64,000 nucleotides of DNA from Lachnospiraceae bacterium (GTDB lineage: Bacteria > Bacillota > Clostridia > Lachnospirales > Lachnospiraceae), in the NCBI GenBank assembly GCA_024403335.1, contig JAKSSA010000004.1, positions 1 to 64,000 on the forward strand. Direction: 5' to 3'. Position 1 is the first letter of the stretch, and every line of letters starts with the position of its first letter. Below the pieces are notes generated by a model. It made no database searches, was not told the origin of the DNA, and worked only from the letters and a program-made list of their open reading frames with translations. Shown piece after piece: positions 31,751 to 40,631 of the stretch. Both the position numbers and the translations under genes were made by a program.

Positions 31751-32896
31751 ATGGGAAAGCAATGTATAAAGCATGATTTAAACAGAAATGCATGTATGCT
31801 AACAGGTAAATTCAGGAGAAAGGGCTATGACTGGTGGTGGCACTCTTTTACGGGAGTGAATAGAGAAACCGGCGAAGAAAAGGCCATGTTCATAGAATTT
31901 TTCCTGTGCAATCCGGGACTTGCAAAGGAAGAACCTGTATTAGGACAGCTTGAGGAAAATCGTCAGAAGAAAATAAAACCATCCTATTTGATGGTTAAGG
32001 CAGGCTTTTGGGGCGAAGAGGCTAAGCAGTTACATAGATTTTTTGCATGGAAAGACGTTGAAGTGCACATGAATGCACCTTACAGCGTTAAAGCAGGCGA
32101 TTGCTTCGCCTCGGATACAAAGCTTAAGGGAAGTATTAAGGTAGACAGATTTGAAAATGCAAAGCACCCGGAATGGATGAGCGATTTCGGGGAAATGAGT
32201 TGGAAATTGGATGTCGAGAAGCTTATTCCTTTCAATGTCGGATATGGGGCAAGTAAATTGTTCAGAGATATCAAGGCCTTTGAAATGTATTGGCATGCCG
32301 AAGGAATGAAGACAAAATATTCAGGCGAGGTTATTATTAATGGAGAAACCTTTGATGTCATTCCTGATAAATGCTATGGATATGCGGATAAGAACTGGGG
32401 AGCTGATTTTACTTCTCCATGGGTATGGCTTTCTTCCAATGAAATGACCAGCAAGCTGACAGGAAGGAAACTTGAAAACAGTGTATTCGACATTGGTGGC
32501 GGACGCCCAAAGGTGTTCTTTTTTCCTCTTAACAGGAAACTTTTAGGGGCATTTTACTATGAAGGAGAGGGCTATGAGTTCAATTTTTCTAAGTTTTGGA
32601 CCGGTTCTAAGACAAAGTTTGAATGCGATGAAAGCAGCAGTGAAATAATCTGGCATGTTATTCAAGAAACCTTTAAATATAAAATTGATGTGAATATGCG
32701 TTGTAAAAAGCAGGAGATGCTGCTAGTAAACTATGAAGCTCCGGACGGTGCAAAAAGACATAACCGTTTGTGGAACGGTGGAACCGGATACGGCAATATA
32801 AAGTTTTACAGGAAGGAAAAGAACAGGGAAATCTTAATTGATGATATCGATGTCACGCATCTTGGCTGTGAGTTTGGAGAATATGACAGAAGATAG
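31751..32896 (+). CDS. Tocopherol-cyclase-family protein
   Basis: A 381-residue member of the tocopherol cyclase-like family (lipocalin-type double barrel): GYDWWWHSF at the start, then AFEMYWHAEGM, GYADKNWGADFTSPWVWLSS and LNRKLLGAFYYEGEGYEF. Plant members close the chromanol ring; the bacterial ones in Clostridia have no demonstrated reaction and no quinone pathway is nearby. RBS is weak (AAAAAGGGTG). Confidence 0.75.
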   Translation: MGKQCIKHDLNRNACMLTGKFRRKGYDWWWHSFTGVNRETGEEKAMFIEFFLCNPGLAKEEPVLGQLEENRQKKIKPSYLMVKAGFWGEEAKQLHRFFAWKDVEVHMNAPYSVKAGDCFASDTKLKGSIKVDRFENAKHPEWMSDFGEMSWKLDVEKLIPFNVGYGASKLFRDIKAFEMYWHAEGMKTKYSGEVIINGETFDVIPDKCYGYADKNWGADFTSPWVWLSSNEMTSKLTGRKLENSVFDIGGGRPKVFFFPLNRKLLGAFYYEGEGYEFNFSKFWTGSKTKFECDESSSEIIWHVIQETFKYKIDVNMRCKKQEMLLVNYEAPDGAKRHNRLWNGGTGYGNIKFYRKEKNREILIDDIDVTHLGCEFGEYDRR

Positions 32897-33020
32897 GTAC
32901 ATATAGGATTATTGAGATGGAATAGACCAGGAAAATATTTATATGAAAAGATATATTAGAAATATAAATATACTGATAACAGTTGTTTTAATTGGAATGA
33001 CATTAAATGAGATGAAATAA

Positions 33021-33068
33021 GTAAGAAAGAGTAAGAAAGAGTAAGAAAGAGTAAGAAAGAGTAAGAAA
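33021..33068 (+). repeat. 10-bp tandem array, about five units
   Basis: GTAAGAAAGA repeated four times exactly, then GTAAGAAA immediately before the ATG of the next gene. The weak ribosome-binding purines are supplied by the repeat, so unit gain or loss would not move the start context. Confidence 0.93.
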
Positions 33069-33728
33069 ATGAAGAGCTTGTATATTTTTGATATGGACGG
33101 AACAATTCTGTATACATTAGATGACATCACTAATGCAGTGAATTATGTTTTGGATAAGTACTCATTTCCTAAAAGAACGGTGGAAGAGGTTAGATTTTTT
33201 GTAGGAAACGGTTTGAGGAAAACCTTGGAAAGAAGTGTATCGGAAGGAACTTCACAGGAAACAATTGATGCCATATATCCTGAATTGACCGAATATTATA
33301 AGGAACATGCGAACCGGTTTACAAGGCCATATGACGGGATAGTTGATGTGATTAAAGAATTGCGGGAAAGAGGTATGAAGACTGCGGTTGTTTCTAATAA
33401 ACGCGATGAAGCAGTAAAAAAGCTGTGTGACAAATATTTTGACGGATGCTTTGACATGGCTATGGGCGACAGAGAGGGAATTGCCTTGAAACCTGCTCCT
33501 GATATGGTAAACATGGTGATAAATGCGATGGGTGTAACTAAAGATGAATGCCTTTATATAGGAGACTCGGATGTTGATTTGTTGACTGCTGAGAACTCGG
33601 GAATTGATTGCATTGGTGTCGCATGGGGCTTTAGAGGAAAAAGGTTTTTGGAAGAGCATGGCGCAGAAACAATAATCGAAAAACCCGAGGAATTATTGCA
33701 CACATTCATGAATTTTGATAGAATTTAG
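33069..33728 (+). CDS. HAD phosphatase, phosphoglycolate-phosphatase type
   Basis: A 219-residue HAD-superfamily hydrolase: FDMDGTILYT (nucleophile Asp9), VVSNKRD, KPAPDMV and IGDSDVDLLTAENSG. The small alpha-helical cap suits Gph/pyrophosphatase PpaX-type enzymes. Substrate is a small phosphorylated metabolite, not defined. Confidence 0.88.
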   Translation: MKSLYIFDMDGTILYTLDDITNAVNYVLDKYSFPKRTVEEVRFFVGNGLRKTLERSVSEGTSQETIDAIYPELTEYYKEHANRFTRPYDGIVDVIKELRERGMKTAVVSNKRDEAVKKLCDKYFDGCFDMAMGDREGIALKPAPDMVNMVINAMGVTKDECLYIGDSDVDLLTAENSGIDCIGVAWGFRGKRFLEEHGAETIIEKPEELLHTFMNFDRI

Positions 33729-33787
33729 GACAACAAGATGAAAATAAGAAGGAACTTTCTGTTATTTAATTGCAGGGAAGTTTATAC

Positions 33788-33883
33788 TGTGCGATTAATT
33801 GCGTGACTGATTGTGCGATTAATTGCATGACTGATTGTGTGACTAATTGTGCGGCTAATTGCGTGACTAATTGTGTGATTAGT
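33788..33883 (+). repeat. 12-bp tandem array, eight units
   Basis: Eight units of the form TGYGTGACTAAT (variants TGTGCGATTAAT, TGCATGACTGAT). The period is a multiple of three, and in the SDR frame it would encode C-x-x-x repeats (CVTN, CAIN). No start codon with ribosome site precedes it. Confidence 0.9.
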
Positions 33884-33898
33884 AACTTCAAAGGAAGC

Positions 33899-33943
33899 TT
33901 CTATAAAGTAAGTTTCTATGAAGTGAGTTTTTATAAAGTAAGG
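33899..33943 (+). repeat. 15-bp tandem array, three units
   Basis: Three units of TTCTATAAAGTAAGT with small changes, ending 16 bp before the SDR start codon. Same frame as the SDR (FYKVS). Confidence 0.85.
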
Positions 33944-33958
33944 TATATGGAGGTTTTT

Positions 33959-34705
33959 ATGGTTGATGTTAAAGGAAGATGGGCTTTAATTACAGGAGCC
34001 AGCAGAGGAATCGGTAAACTTACAGCAGTATTTATGGCTGAACAGGGTTGTAATCTTATTCTTCATGCAAGAAAAAAGGAAAATCTTGAAAAAGTGGCAT
34101 CAGAAGTTAAGACTTTGGGAGTTGAGGTGCGCTGTGTTGAAGCTGAACTTACTGATTTGGCAGCAGTAGAAAAGATGCTTGCTGAAATTGATAATTTAGG
34201 CGTTAGAGTAGATATTGTTTTGAATAATGCCGGATTGCAGATTGCATACAGAAATGAATTCTTAAAGACACCTGCTTCTGATTATACAGAAAGCTTTAAG
34301 ATTAATACGATTGCACCAATGATGATTTGTTATCACTTCCTTCCTTCAATGATTGCAAATGATTTTGGTCGTATTCTTAATACCACAAGCGGTATAAATC
34401 TTGATCCTCAGCAGGCAGGCTACTCAGCAAGTAAGGCAGCACTTGATAAAGTAACAATTGACCTTGGTTTAAAGGTACAGGGCACAAATGTAATGATTAA
34501 TCTTACAGATCCCGGCTGGTGCAGAACCGACTTGGGTGGACCTCAGGCCCCCAACGCACCTGAGAGCGCAATTCCCGGTATTGTTGTAGGTGCTTTTGTT
34601 GATGATAAGAAGTCGGGAAGATTTCTTGGAGCACAGAATTTTGCAGGTATGACTTTGGAAGACGCAGTCAAGAAAGCAGAATCAGAATTTAACAGTCCAT
34701 ACTGA
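33959..34705 (+). CDS. Short-chain dehydrogenase/reductase
   Basis: A 248-residue classical SDR: GASRGIGK cofactor loop, LNNAG, catalytic Ser in NTTSGIN, and YSASK (Tyr and Lys). NADP use is suggested by the basic residues after the loop (HARKKEN). Start at ATG 33959 after ATGGAGG; an open in-frame extension upstream consists of repeats and lacks an RBS. Substrate unknown. Confidence 0.85.
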   Translation: MVDVKGRWALITGASRGIGKLTAVFMAEQGCNLILHARKKENLEKVASEVKTLGVEVRCVEAELTDLAAVEKMLAEIDNLGVRVDIVLNNAGLQIAYRNEFLKTPASDYTESFKINTIAPMMICYHFLPSMIANDFGRILNTTSGINLDPQQAGYSASKAALDKVTIDLGLKVQGTNVMINLTDPGWCRTDLGGPQAPNAPESAIPGIVVGAFVDDKKSGRFLGAQNFAGMTLEDAVKKAESEFNSPY

Positions 34706-34735
34706 TAAATTGAATATTTTGCAGGATGGTTAGAG

Positions 34736-34770
34736 AGCAGAATCAGTATTGTTGGTTCTGCTTTTTGTTT
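34736..34770 (+). terminator. Terminator after the SDR gene
   Basis: Stem AGCAGAATC/GGTTCTGCT (34736-34744 with 34754-34762), then CTTTTTGTTTT. The remaining gap to 35201 holds a degenerate repeat and no gene. Confidence 0.85.
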
Positions 34771-35039
34771 TACGTGCCATGGAAGTACTCTAAGGTGCAA
34801 GCCATAAACATGCTTGGATAGTGGAAAAACTATGGTATTGGCGGTGATAAAATACGAAGATCAGCCACATGGTTGAACAGAAATGTGTTATAATTTATGG
34901 CAAAAATGCCGATATATATAATAACTTATATCATACACTTAACCAAACATAACTGAAAAAATATGAAAACTGATTAAAAATTATGTAAAAGAATAAATGC
35001 GTTACCCAAAATAAATGCATAATAAGAGAATAAATAAGT

Positions 35040-35175
35040 ACATGATAAGAAAACAAACGGATATACAGAAAGAATATAAAAAAATAAGCAGATATGCAAA
35101 AAGAATATAAAGAAAACAAGCGGATATACAACAAAAGAATATAAAGAAAATAAGCGGATATATAAACAATAATCG
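35040..35175 (+). repeat. Degenerate repeat of about 33 bp, four units
   Basis: Units beginning AAGCGGATAT (variants CAAACGGATAT, AAGCAGATAT) and containing AAAGAATATAAAGAAAA recur with a period of 31-36 bp directly before the KdsC-GmhA gene. Confidence 0.75.
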
Positions 35176-35201
35176 GTATTCCAAAGGGAAAAGAGGTTAC
35201 A

Positions 35202-36251
35202 ATGATAGAATTAATTGTTTTAGATATTGACGGTGTAATAACAGATGGATCTGTGATTATTGATTCAAAAGGAAATGAGCAGAAACAGGTAAATTTGAAG
35301 GACATTGATGCGATTTTTGAATTGCACAGACGAGGCTTTAAACTTGCTGCTATCACAGGTGAAGATACTGAAATAGTAAATTATTTTGAAAAACGCTTTC
35401 CCTGGGATTTCTTTTACCGGGGAAATAAAACAAAAAAAGAAACAATGCAGCAGATTGAAGAGGGAACAGGAATTACAAGAGAAAATATCTGCTATGTAGG
35501 TGATGGAAAATATGATGTTGAACCTCTTACATATGCAGGACTTGGCCTTTGCCCTGCGAATGCAATTGATGTGGCCAAGAAAGCATCTGATATTGTGTTA
35601 CAAAACGATGGTGGAAAAGGCTGCTTATGGGAACTTTTGTCAATTTTGGAAGAGTATAATGACGAATCCTGCCCCCATAATTATTTTTATAAAAGACTTG
35701 CAGAGCATGAAGATATTTTTAAAAGAATGGCTTCAGACCAGCATCTGACAGGAACAGTAATGAATATTGGTGAGGCAGTTATTAAAGCTATAGAGGATGG
35801 AAAGAAACTGTTTCTTTGCGGTAATGGTGGAAGCGCTGCAGATGCGCAGCATATCGCAACAGAATTCATCGGTCGTTTTTACAAGGAAAGACCAGCTATG
35901 GATGCAGAAGCGCTGACCGTAAATACTTCAACCTTAACGGCTATCGGAAATGATTACAATTATGAAAGGGTATTTGCAAGACAGCTTGAAGCAAAAGCAA
36001 AAGCAGGCGATGTCCTGATTGGTATTTCAACAAGCGGTCGTTCAAAAAATGTTTTAGAAGCATTGAAGTATGCAAAGAAACAGGGAATTGTTACTGCTAT
36101 GCTGATGGGGGATCATGAGGTCCCTGAACTTGATGAATGGTGTGATTTTATTGTGAGAGTGCCTTCAAAGATTACTCCGAGAATTCAGGAGGCACACATA
36201 TTTATCGGTCATACCATTGCTGAATATGTTGAGTGGAAGATGTTTAAATAG
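35202..36251 (+). CDS. KdsC-like phosphatase fused to GmhA-like isomerase
   Basis: A 349-residue two-domain protein. Residues 1-160 are a KdsC-type capless HAD phosphatase (LDIDGVITDGSV, AAITGEDTE, CYVGDGKYDVEPL). Residues about 170-349 are a phosphosugar isomerase SIS domain of the sedoheptulose-7-phosphate isomerase class (FLCGNGGSAADAQHIATEF, IGNDYNYERVFARQ, GISTSGRSKNV). The parts usually belong to different sugar pathways (Kdo/nonulosonate and heptose). The fusion opens the glycan locus. Strong start ATG with AAAAGAGG upstream. Confidence 0.88.
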   Translation: MIELIVLDIDGVITDGSVIIDSKGNEQKQVNLKDIDAIFELHRRGFKLAAITGEDTEIVNYFEKRFPWDFFYRGNKTKKETMQQIEEGTGITRENICYVGDGKYDVEPLTYAGLGLCPANAIDVAKKASDIVLQNDGGKGCLWELLSILEEYNDESCPHNYFYKRLAEHEDIFKRMASDQHLTGTVMNIGEAVIKAIEDGKKLFLCGNGGSAADAQHIATEFIGRFYKERPAMDAEALTVNTSTLTAIGNDYNYERVFARQLEAKAKAGDVLIGISTSGRSKNVLEALKYAKKQGIVTAMLMGDHEVPELDEWCDFIVRVPSKITPRIQEAHIFIGHTIAEYVEWKMFK

Positions 36252-36334
36252 ATTGTTTTTACAAATAGTGAAAATAGATTTAGATACATGAATATTAGAG
36301 CTTAAGAAATTCTTAGCTTTGAAAAGAGGACAGA

Positions 36335-37954
36335 ATGGTTAACCGTGAATTTATAGAAAGTATATATGACATTTTAAGAACTTTTCAGGAAGTTGCTGTT
36401 GAGATGCAAAAAGCATATGCGAATGAAAATTATGATTTGTATTTTAATCTTAGTACGGATTTAATTGAAAACGCTACGGAAGTTAGAGGATATGCATTAA
36501 ACAACATGCCCAGGGATGATAAAAGCAGGCTGGCCGATGCATGCACCTGTATTATTGAATCGGCAAAGAATATTGCAAAGCTTGCTGATGAAGGGTCAAA
36601 AGAAGTTACGTGGAAGCTTGATAATGAACTTGAATGTATCATTGAGTCGACTCTTTTCCAGGTTGAGTATTTTTATTGGGTTGAACCAGGATTGGAAAGT
36701 GAAGAACAATTTAAGGAAAATTTTAGCGTTTCACGTTTGATGAGACCTAAAAGAGATATTGAAAATGGGAAAGAATGTGCTTGTGACCTTTTAATTTCGA
36801 TTACTGGATATAATAAACTTGATTATACTAAAAAATGCGTTGAAAGTGTTTTGGCGAATATTCCAAGTGGCATTTGTACGGAACTGATTTTGATAAATCA
36901 TGGATCAAGTGATGGAACTCAGAGATATTTTGAAAGCGTTGAAAATGCTCATGTATTAAATTATGCAGTAAATGGGGCAATAAGATATATGGGGATTGGA
37001 TGCAATAATAGCAAATATATTTTGTCTATAAGTAATGATGTTGTGGTAGGCAAAAATTCTATTGAAAACATTTACCGTGCTATATCGGAAAATCCTGAAT
37101 ACGGATATACGGTTCCGTCTACAAGCAATGTTAGTAATTACCAAATCATGGAGGAAGCAATTTACGATACAGATGAAGAATTTGAAGAATTCACACGGAA
37201 AAATAATGTCTATGACGTTAGAAGGCACGAACAAAGGGTAAGATTGTGTGATCCTATATCGGGATATTCTACATTAAAGATGTATAATATGTTAGTGGAT
37301 TTTTGTATTGAGAACTTTTTTAAGGGGTCAATATTCTCCTTTCCTGATGATAAGAGATGTCTTTGGATGCGTAGAAAAGGCTACAAAAATATGTTGTTAA
37401 AAGATGCATATTGTCATCATTATGGATCTGTAACATTGAAAGAAGATAAAGAAACAGACAATAATAGTAACACTTTTTTCATGCTTGGAAGAGAAGCATT
37501 TTATAAAACATTCGGAGTAGATCCATGGGGAACGGGATCGATTTTTGATATGTCGCTTATTAAAGCACTTGAGATAGAATCGGAAAATGATGCAATTATT
37601 TTGGGAATAAACTGTGGGCTTGGGGCAAATCCTCTTAAGATCAGAGAAACCATGAGAGAAAAAGGTGCTAATAATGTAAAAATTATAAATGCGACACAGT
37701 CAGAGGTTTATCTCAGTGATTTAAAAGGCATTTCCGATGAAGCATTCCTTTTTAAAGATATGCAGGATATTATTGAAAAATCTGGCAGAAAATCGTTTAA
37801 ATATATATTAGTAGATGATGCGGTTGAGGGAATTCCAAGTATAGAGCAATTAGTTGATACATTTGTGGAACTTGGTTTTGAGTCTGAGAGAATTATGATT
37901 AATCGTGCAGATGGTAATTGGTTAATCTTAAAAAGTAATGGCAAGGAGGCTTGA
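36335..37954 (+). CDS. Family 2 glycosyltransferase with extra domains
   Basis: A 539-residue protein. Residues 1-145 are a helical region of unknown type. Residues 150-380 form a GT-A glycosyltransferase (LLISITGYNKLDYTKKCVESVL, ILINHGSSDGTQRYFE, ISNDVVVG; the DxD position reads SND). Residues 430-539 look like a Rossmann or methyltransferase-like tail (AIILGINCGLGANPLKI, YILVDDAVEGIPSIEQL). Such multi-domain GTs sit in flagellin or S-layer glycan loci. The next gene starts 1 bp past its stop. Confidence 0.82.
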   Translation: MVNREFIESIYDILRTFQEVAVEMQKAYANENYDLYFNLSTDLIENATEVRGYALNNMPRDDKSRLADACTCIIESAKNIAKLADEGSKEVTWKLDNELECIIESTLFQVEYFYWVEPGLESEEQFKENFSVSRLMRPKRDIENGKECACDLLISITGYNKLDYTKKCVESVLANIPSGICTELILINHGSSDGTQRYFESVENAHVLNYAVNGAIRYMGIGCNNSKYILSISNDVVVGKNSIENIYRAISENPEYGYTVPSTSNVSNYQIMEEAIYDTDEEFEEFTRKNNVYDVRRHEQRVRLCDPISGYSTLKMYNMLVDFCIENFFKGSIFSFPDDKRCLWMRRKGYKNMLLKDAYCHHYGSVTLKEDKETDNNSNTFFMLGREAFYKTFGVDPWGTGSIFDMSLIKALEIESENDAIILGINCGLGANPLKIRETMREKGANNVKIINATQSEVYLSDLKGISDEAFLFKDMQDIIEKSGRKSFKYILVDDAVEGIPSIEQLVDTFVELGFESERIMINRADGNWLILKSNGKEA

Positions 37955-37955
37955 T

Positions 37956-38780
37956 ATGTCAATATTTATTACAGCAGAAATAGGCATAAACCATAATGGA
38001 GATTTACAATTAGCAAAGAAATTGATTGACGCTGCTTGCGTAGCGGGTTGCGATGCGGTTAAGTTTCAGAAGCGAACAGTAGATAAAGTATATACAAAAG
38101 AATATCTTGATGGACCAAGAAAAAGTCCTTGGGGCGAAACTCAGAGAGCACAGAAAGAAGGCCTTGAGTTTGGTAAAAAAGAATATGATGAAATAGATAA
38201 ATATTGTAAAGAAAAAGGAATTGAATGGTTTGCGTCTGCATGGGATATTGATTCACAGATTTTCTTAAAGCAATATAATCTTAAATACAATAAGGTTGCA
38301 TCCGCAATGCTTACTAAAGATGAGTTGCTCGAGGAGATTGCTTCAGAAGGTAAGTATACATTTATTGCAACGGGAATGAGTGACTATGAAGAAATTGATC
38401 ACGCAATTGATATTTTTGAAAAACATAAATGTCCTTATGAATTGATGCATTGTAATAGTACATATCCAATGCCAATGGAAGATGCTAATTTGAAGTTAAT
38501 TAAAGTTTTATCAGATAAGTATAACTGCAAGGTGGGATATAGCGGACATGAAGCGGGCACACTGGTTAGTACACTTGCGGTTGCAGCTGGTGCTACTTCA
38601 ATTGAACGTCATATTACTTTAGATAGAACGATGTATGGTTCAGATCAGAAGGCCTCGATTGAACCTTATGAGCTTTGCAAACTTGTAAAAGATATTAGGA
38701 TGGCAGAAGTAATAATGGGTTCTGGTGAAAAAGTTTTGTCAGAAGCTGAAGCAGAAGTAAAGAAAAAATTAAGAGGATAA
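37956..38780 (+). CDS. NeuB-family synthase without SAF domain
   Basis: Sialic-acid-synthase family enzyme, condensing phosphoenolpyruvate with an amino or acetamido sugar to give a nonulosonic acid. FITAEIGINHNGDLQLAKKLID, DAVKFQKRTV, CNSTYPMP and VGYSGHEAG...IERHITLDR are the TIM-barrel signatures. At 274 residues it ends where the C-terminal SAF (antifreeze-like) domain of NeuB/PseI/LegI should begin; that domain normally reaches into the partner's active site. No CMP-sugar synthetase is in the window. ATG 37956 follows AAGGAGG. Confidence 0.85.
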   Translation: MSIFITAEIGINHNGDLQLAKKLIDAACVAGCDAVKFQKRTVDKVYTKEYLDGPRKSPWGETQRAQKEGLEFGKKEYDEIDKYCKEKGIEWFASAWDIDSQIFLKQYNLKYNKVASAMLTKDELLEEIASEGKYTFIATGMSDYEEIDHAIDIFEKHKCPYELMHCNSTYPMPMEDANLKLIKVLSDKYNCKVGYSGHEAGTLVSTLAVAAGATSIERHITLDRTMYGSDQKASIEPYELCKLVKDIRMAEVIMGSGEKVLSEAEAEVKKKLRG

Positions 38781-38807
38781 TATAGAAGGGCAACGGAAGG
38801 CTAAAAA

Positions 38808-40592
38808 GTGAAATTATCAGATTATGTATTTGAATATTTAAAAGAAAAGGGTGTTAAGAATGTTTTTATGCTTCCGGGTGGCGGAGCTATGCATTTGGTT
38901 GATTCACTCGGCAATTCTGGACTTGAATTTATTGCTTGCCAGCATGAACAGGCGGCGTCAATTATGGCTGAAGCATACGGACAGCACACTAATACTCCTG
39001 GGGTCTGTCTTACAACTTCGGGGCCTGGCGCAACTAATGCAATAACAGGTGTTACTGCTGGGTGGATAGATTCTACACCAATGTTTATTATTTCAGGACA
39101 GGCAAAAAGATCTGACTTGATAGGTGAAACTGGAGTAAGACAGATAGGTTCTCAGGAAGTTCAGATTATTGATATGGTTAAACCTATAACAAAGTATGCT
39201 ATTCAGATTATGGATGCTTCAGAAATTAGATATGTTATGGGGAAGGCATATCATGAAGCTACTACAGGGCGTCCGGGACCAGTATGGATTTCTATTCCAC
39301 TTGATGTTCAGGCAGCTGAAATAGAACCTGAAAAGCTTAAAGGATTTGAATCTGATAGTACTAAAAAAGCAGACATCAGTAAAGAAGTAGAAAAAACTTT
39401 TGAAGTGCTTATCAATTCACACAAGCCAATGTTTTTGGCGGGCAATGGCATTAAACTGTCAGGGGCAACAGAAGAGTTTTATAAATTGACAGATCTGCTT
39501 GAAATACCGGTTGAAACAACTTGGAAGACAATTGATATGTTTGGCGAAGAGGATAGCTGCTATATGGGACACCCTGGCGGAATGGGAGACAGAGGAGCAA
39601 ACTGGGTTTTGCAGGAAGCAGATGTGCTGATTTCTGTAGGCAGTAGGATTGACACAAGTCTAACTGCTTTTAATGAAGCTAACTTTGGTAAAAATGCTAA
39701 GAAAGTAATTGTTGATATTGATGCTAATGAACTTAACAGGATGAAACTTCAGCAGGTCGAAGCTAAAATATCATGTGATGCAAAGCTGTTCATTGAAGGA
39801 TTAACAAAGAAAATAGAACAGTATAAATCTGATAATAACTCTGATTTTGAAGAAAAGAAGATTGAATGGAAGAAATGGCTTAACTATGGTAAGGAACTTA
39901 GAAAAGCATATCCTTCAGTAACACAGCTCCATCGTGAGAAAAAAGATTATGTTAGCGCATATTACTTTACTGAATTGCTTTGCAAATACACATCAAAAGA
40001 TGATGTTATAGTTCCTGAAAGTTCAGGTGCTGCAGGTGGGATTACATATCAGGCTTTTTCTCCTAAGAGAGGTCAGAAGATGAAGAATGCAGCAGGACTT
40101 GGATCAATGGGATTTGGTCTTCCTTATTCAATTGGAAGTTGTTTGGCTAATGATAAGCGAAGAACAATTTTAATAAATGGAGATGGAGCTTTTCAGCTTA
40201 ATATTCAGGAATTGGAAACCTTAGTCAGACTTAATCTTCCTATAAAGATATTCATTTGGAACAATGGTGGTTATGCGAGTATCAGGGGAATGCAGAATAA
40301 TAACTTTGCGGGACATCAGGTTGCAAGTGGAAAAGAATCCGGCCTTTCAATGCCGAATATTTCTAAAGTGGCTGGGGCATATGGAATTAAAACAACACAG
40401 ATAAGAAATAATAGCGAGCTTGAAGAAAAAATACCTAAAATTCTTAAAACGTGTAATAATGAACTTGAATTAATCGAGATATTCATCGCTGAGGATGATA
40501 TAGTGTCTCCGAGAACAAAGAGCTTTAGAAGGTCTGATGGAACAATGGAAAGCTCAAAACTTGAGGATATGTGGCCAAGAGTTGAAAGATAG
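38808..40592 (+). CDS. Acetolactate-synthase-like TPP enzyme
   Basis: A 594-residue thiamine-diphosphate enzyme: N-terminal FMLPGGGAMHLVDSL and CQHEQAASIMAEAYG (catalytic Glu), PGATNAITGV, C-terminal INGDGAFQLNIQELETLVRL...WNNGGYASIR (GDG-NN TPP motif). It is embedded in a glycan locus, not an ilv operon. Homologous TPP enzymes such as YerE add a two-carbon branch to keto sugars from pyruvate; that role, or a decarboxylase, is inference. GTG start with GGAAGG upstream. Confidence 0.85.
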   Translation: MKLSDYVFEYLKEKGVKNVFMLPGGGAMHLVDSLGNSGLEFIACQHEQAASIMAEAYGQHTNTPGVCLTTSGPGATNAITGVTAGWIDSTPMFIISGQAKRSDLIGETGVRQIGSQEVQIIDMVKPITKYAIQIMDASEIRYVMGKAYHEATTGRPGPVWISIPLDVQAAEIEPEKLKGFESDSTKKADISKEVEKTFEVLINSHKPMFLAGNGIKLSGATEEFYKLTDLLEIPVETTWKTIDMFGEEDSCYMGHPGGMGDRGANWVLQEADVLISVGSRIDTSLTAFNEANFGKNAKKVIVDIDANELNRMKLQQVEAKISCDAKLFIEGLTKKIEQYKSDNNSDFEEKKIEWKKWLNYGKELRKAYPSVTQLHREKKDYVSAYYFTELLCKYTSKDDVIVPESSGAAGGITYQAFSPKRGQKMKNAAGLGSMGFGLPYSIGSCLANDKRRTILINGDGAFQLNIQELETLVRLNLPIKIFIWNNGGYASIRGMQNNNFAGHQVASGKESGLSMPNISKVAGAYGIKTTQIRNNSELEEKIPKILKTCNNELELIEIFIAEDDIVSPRTKSFRRSDGTMESSKLEDMWPRVER

Positions 40593-40631
40593 TTTTTGTT
40601 ATCTTATTGATAGCGGTAGGGAAGATGACTA

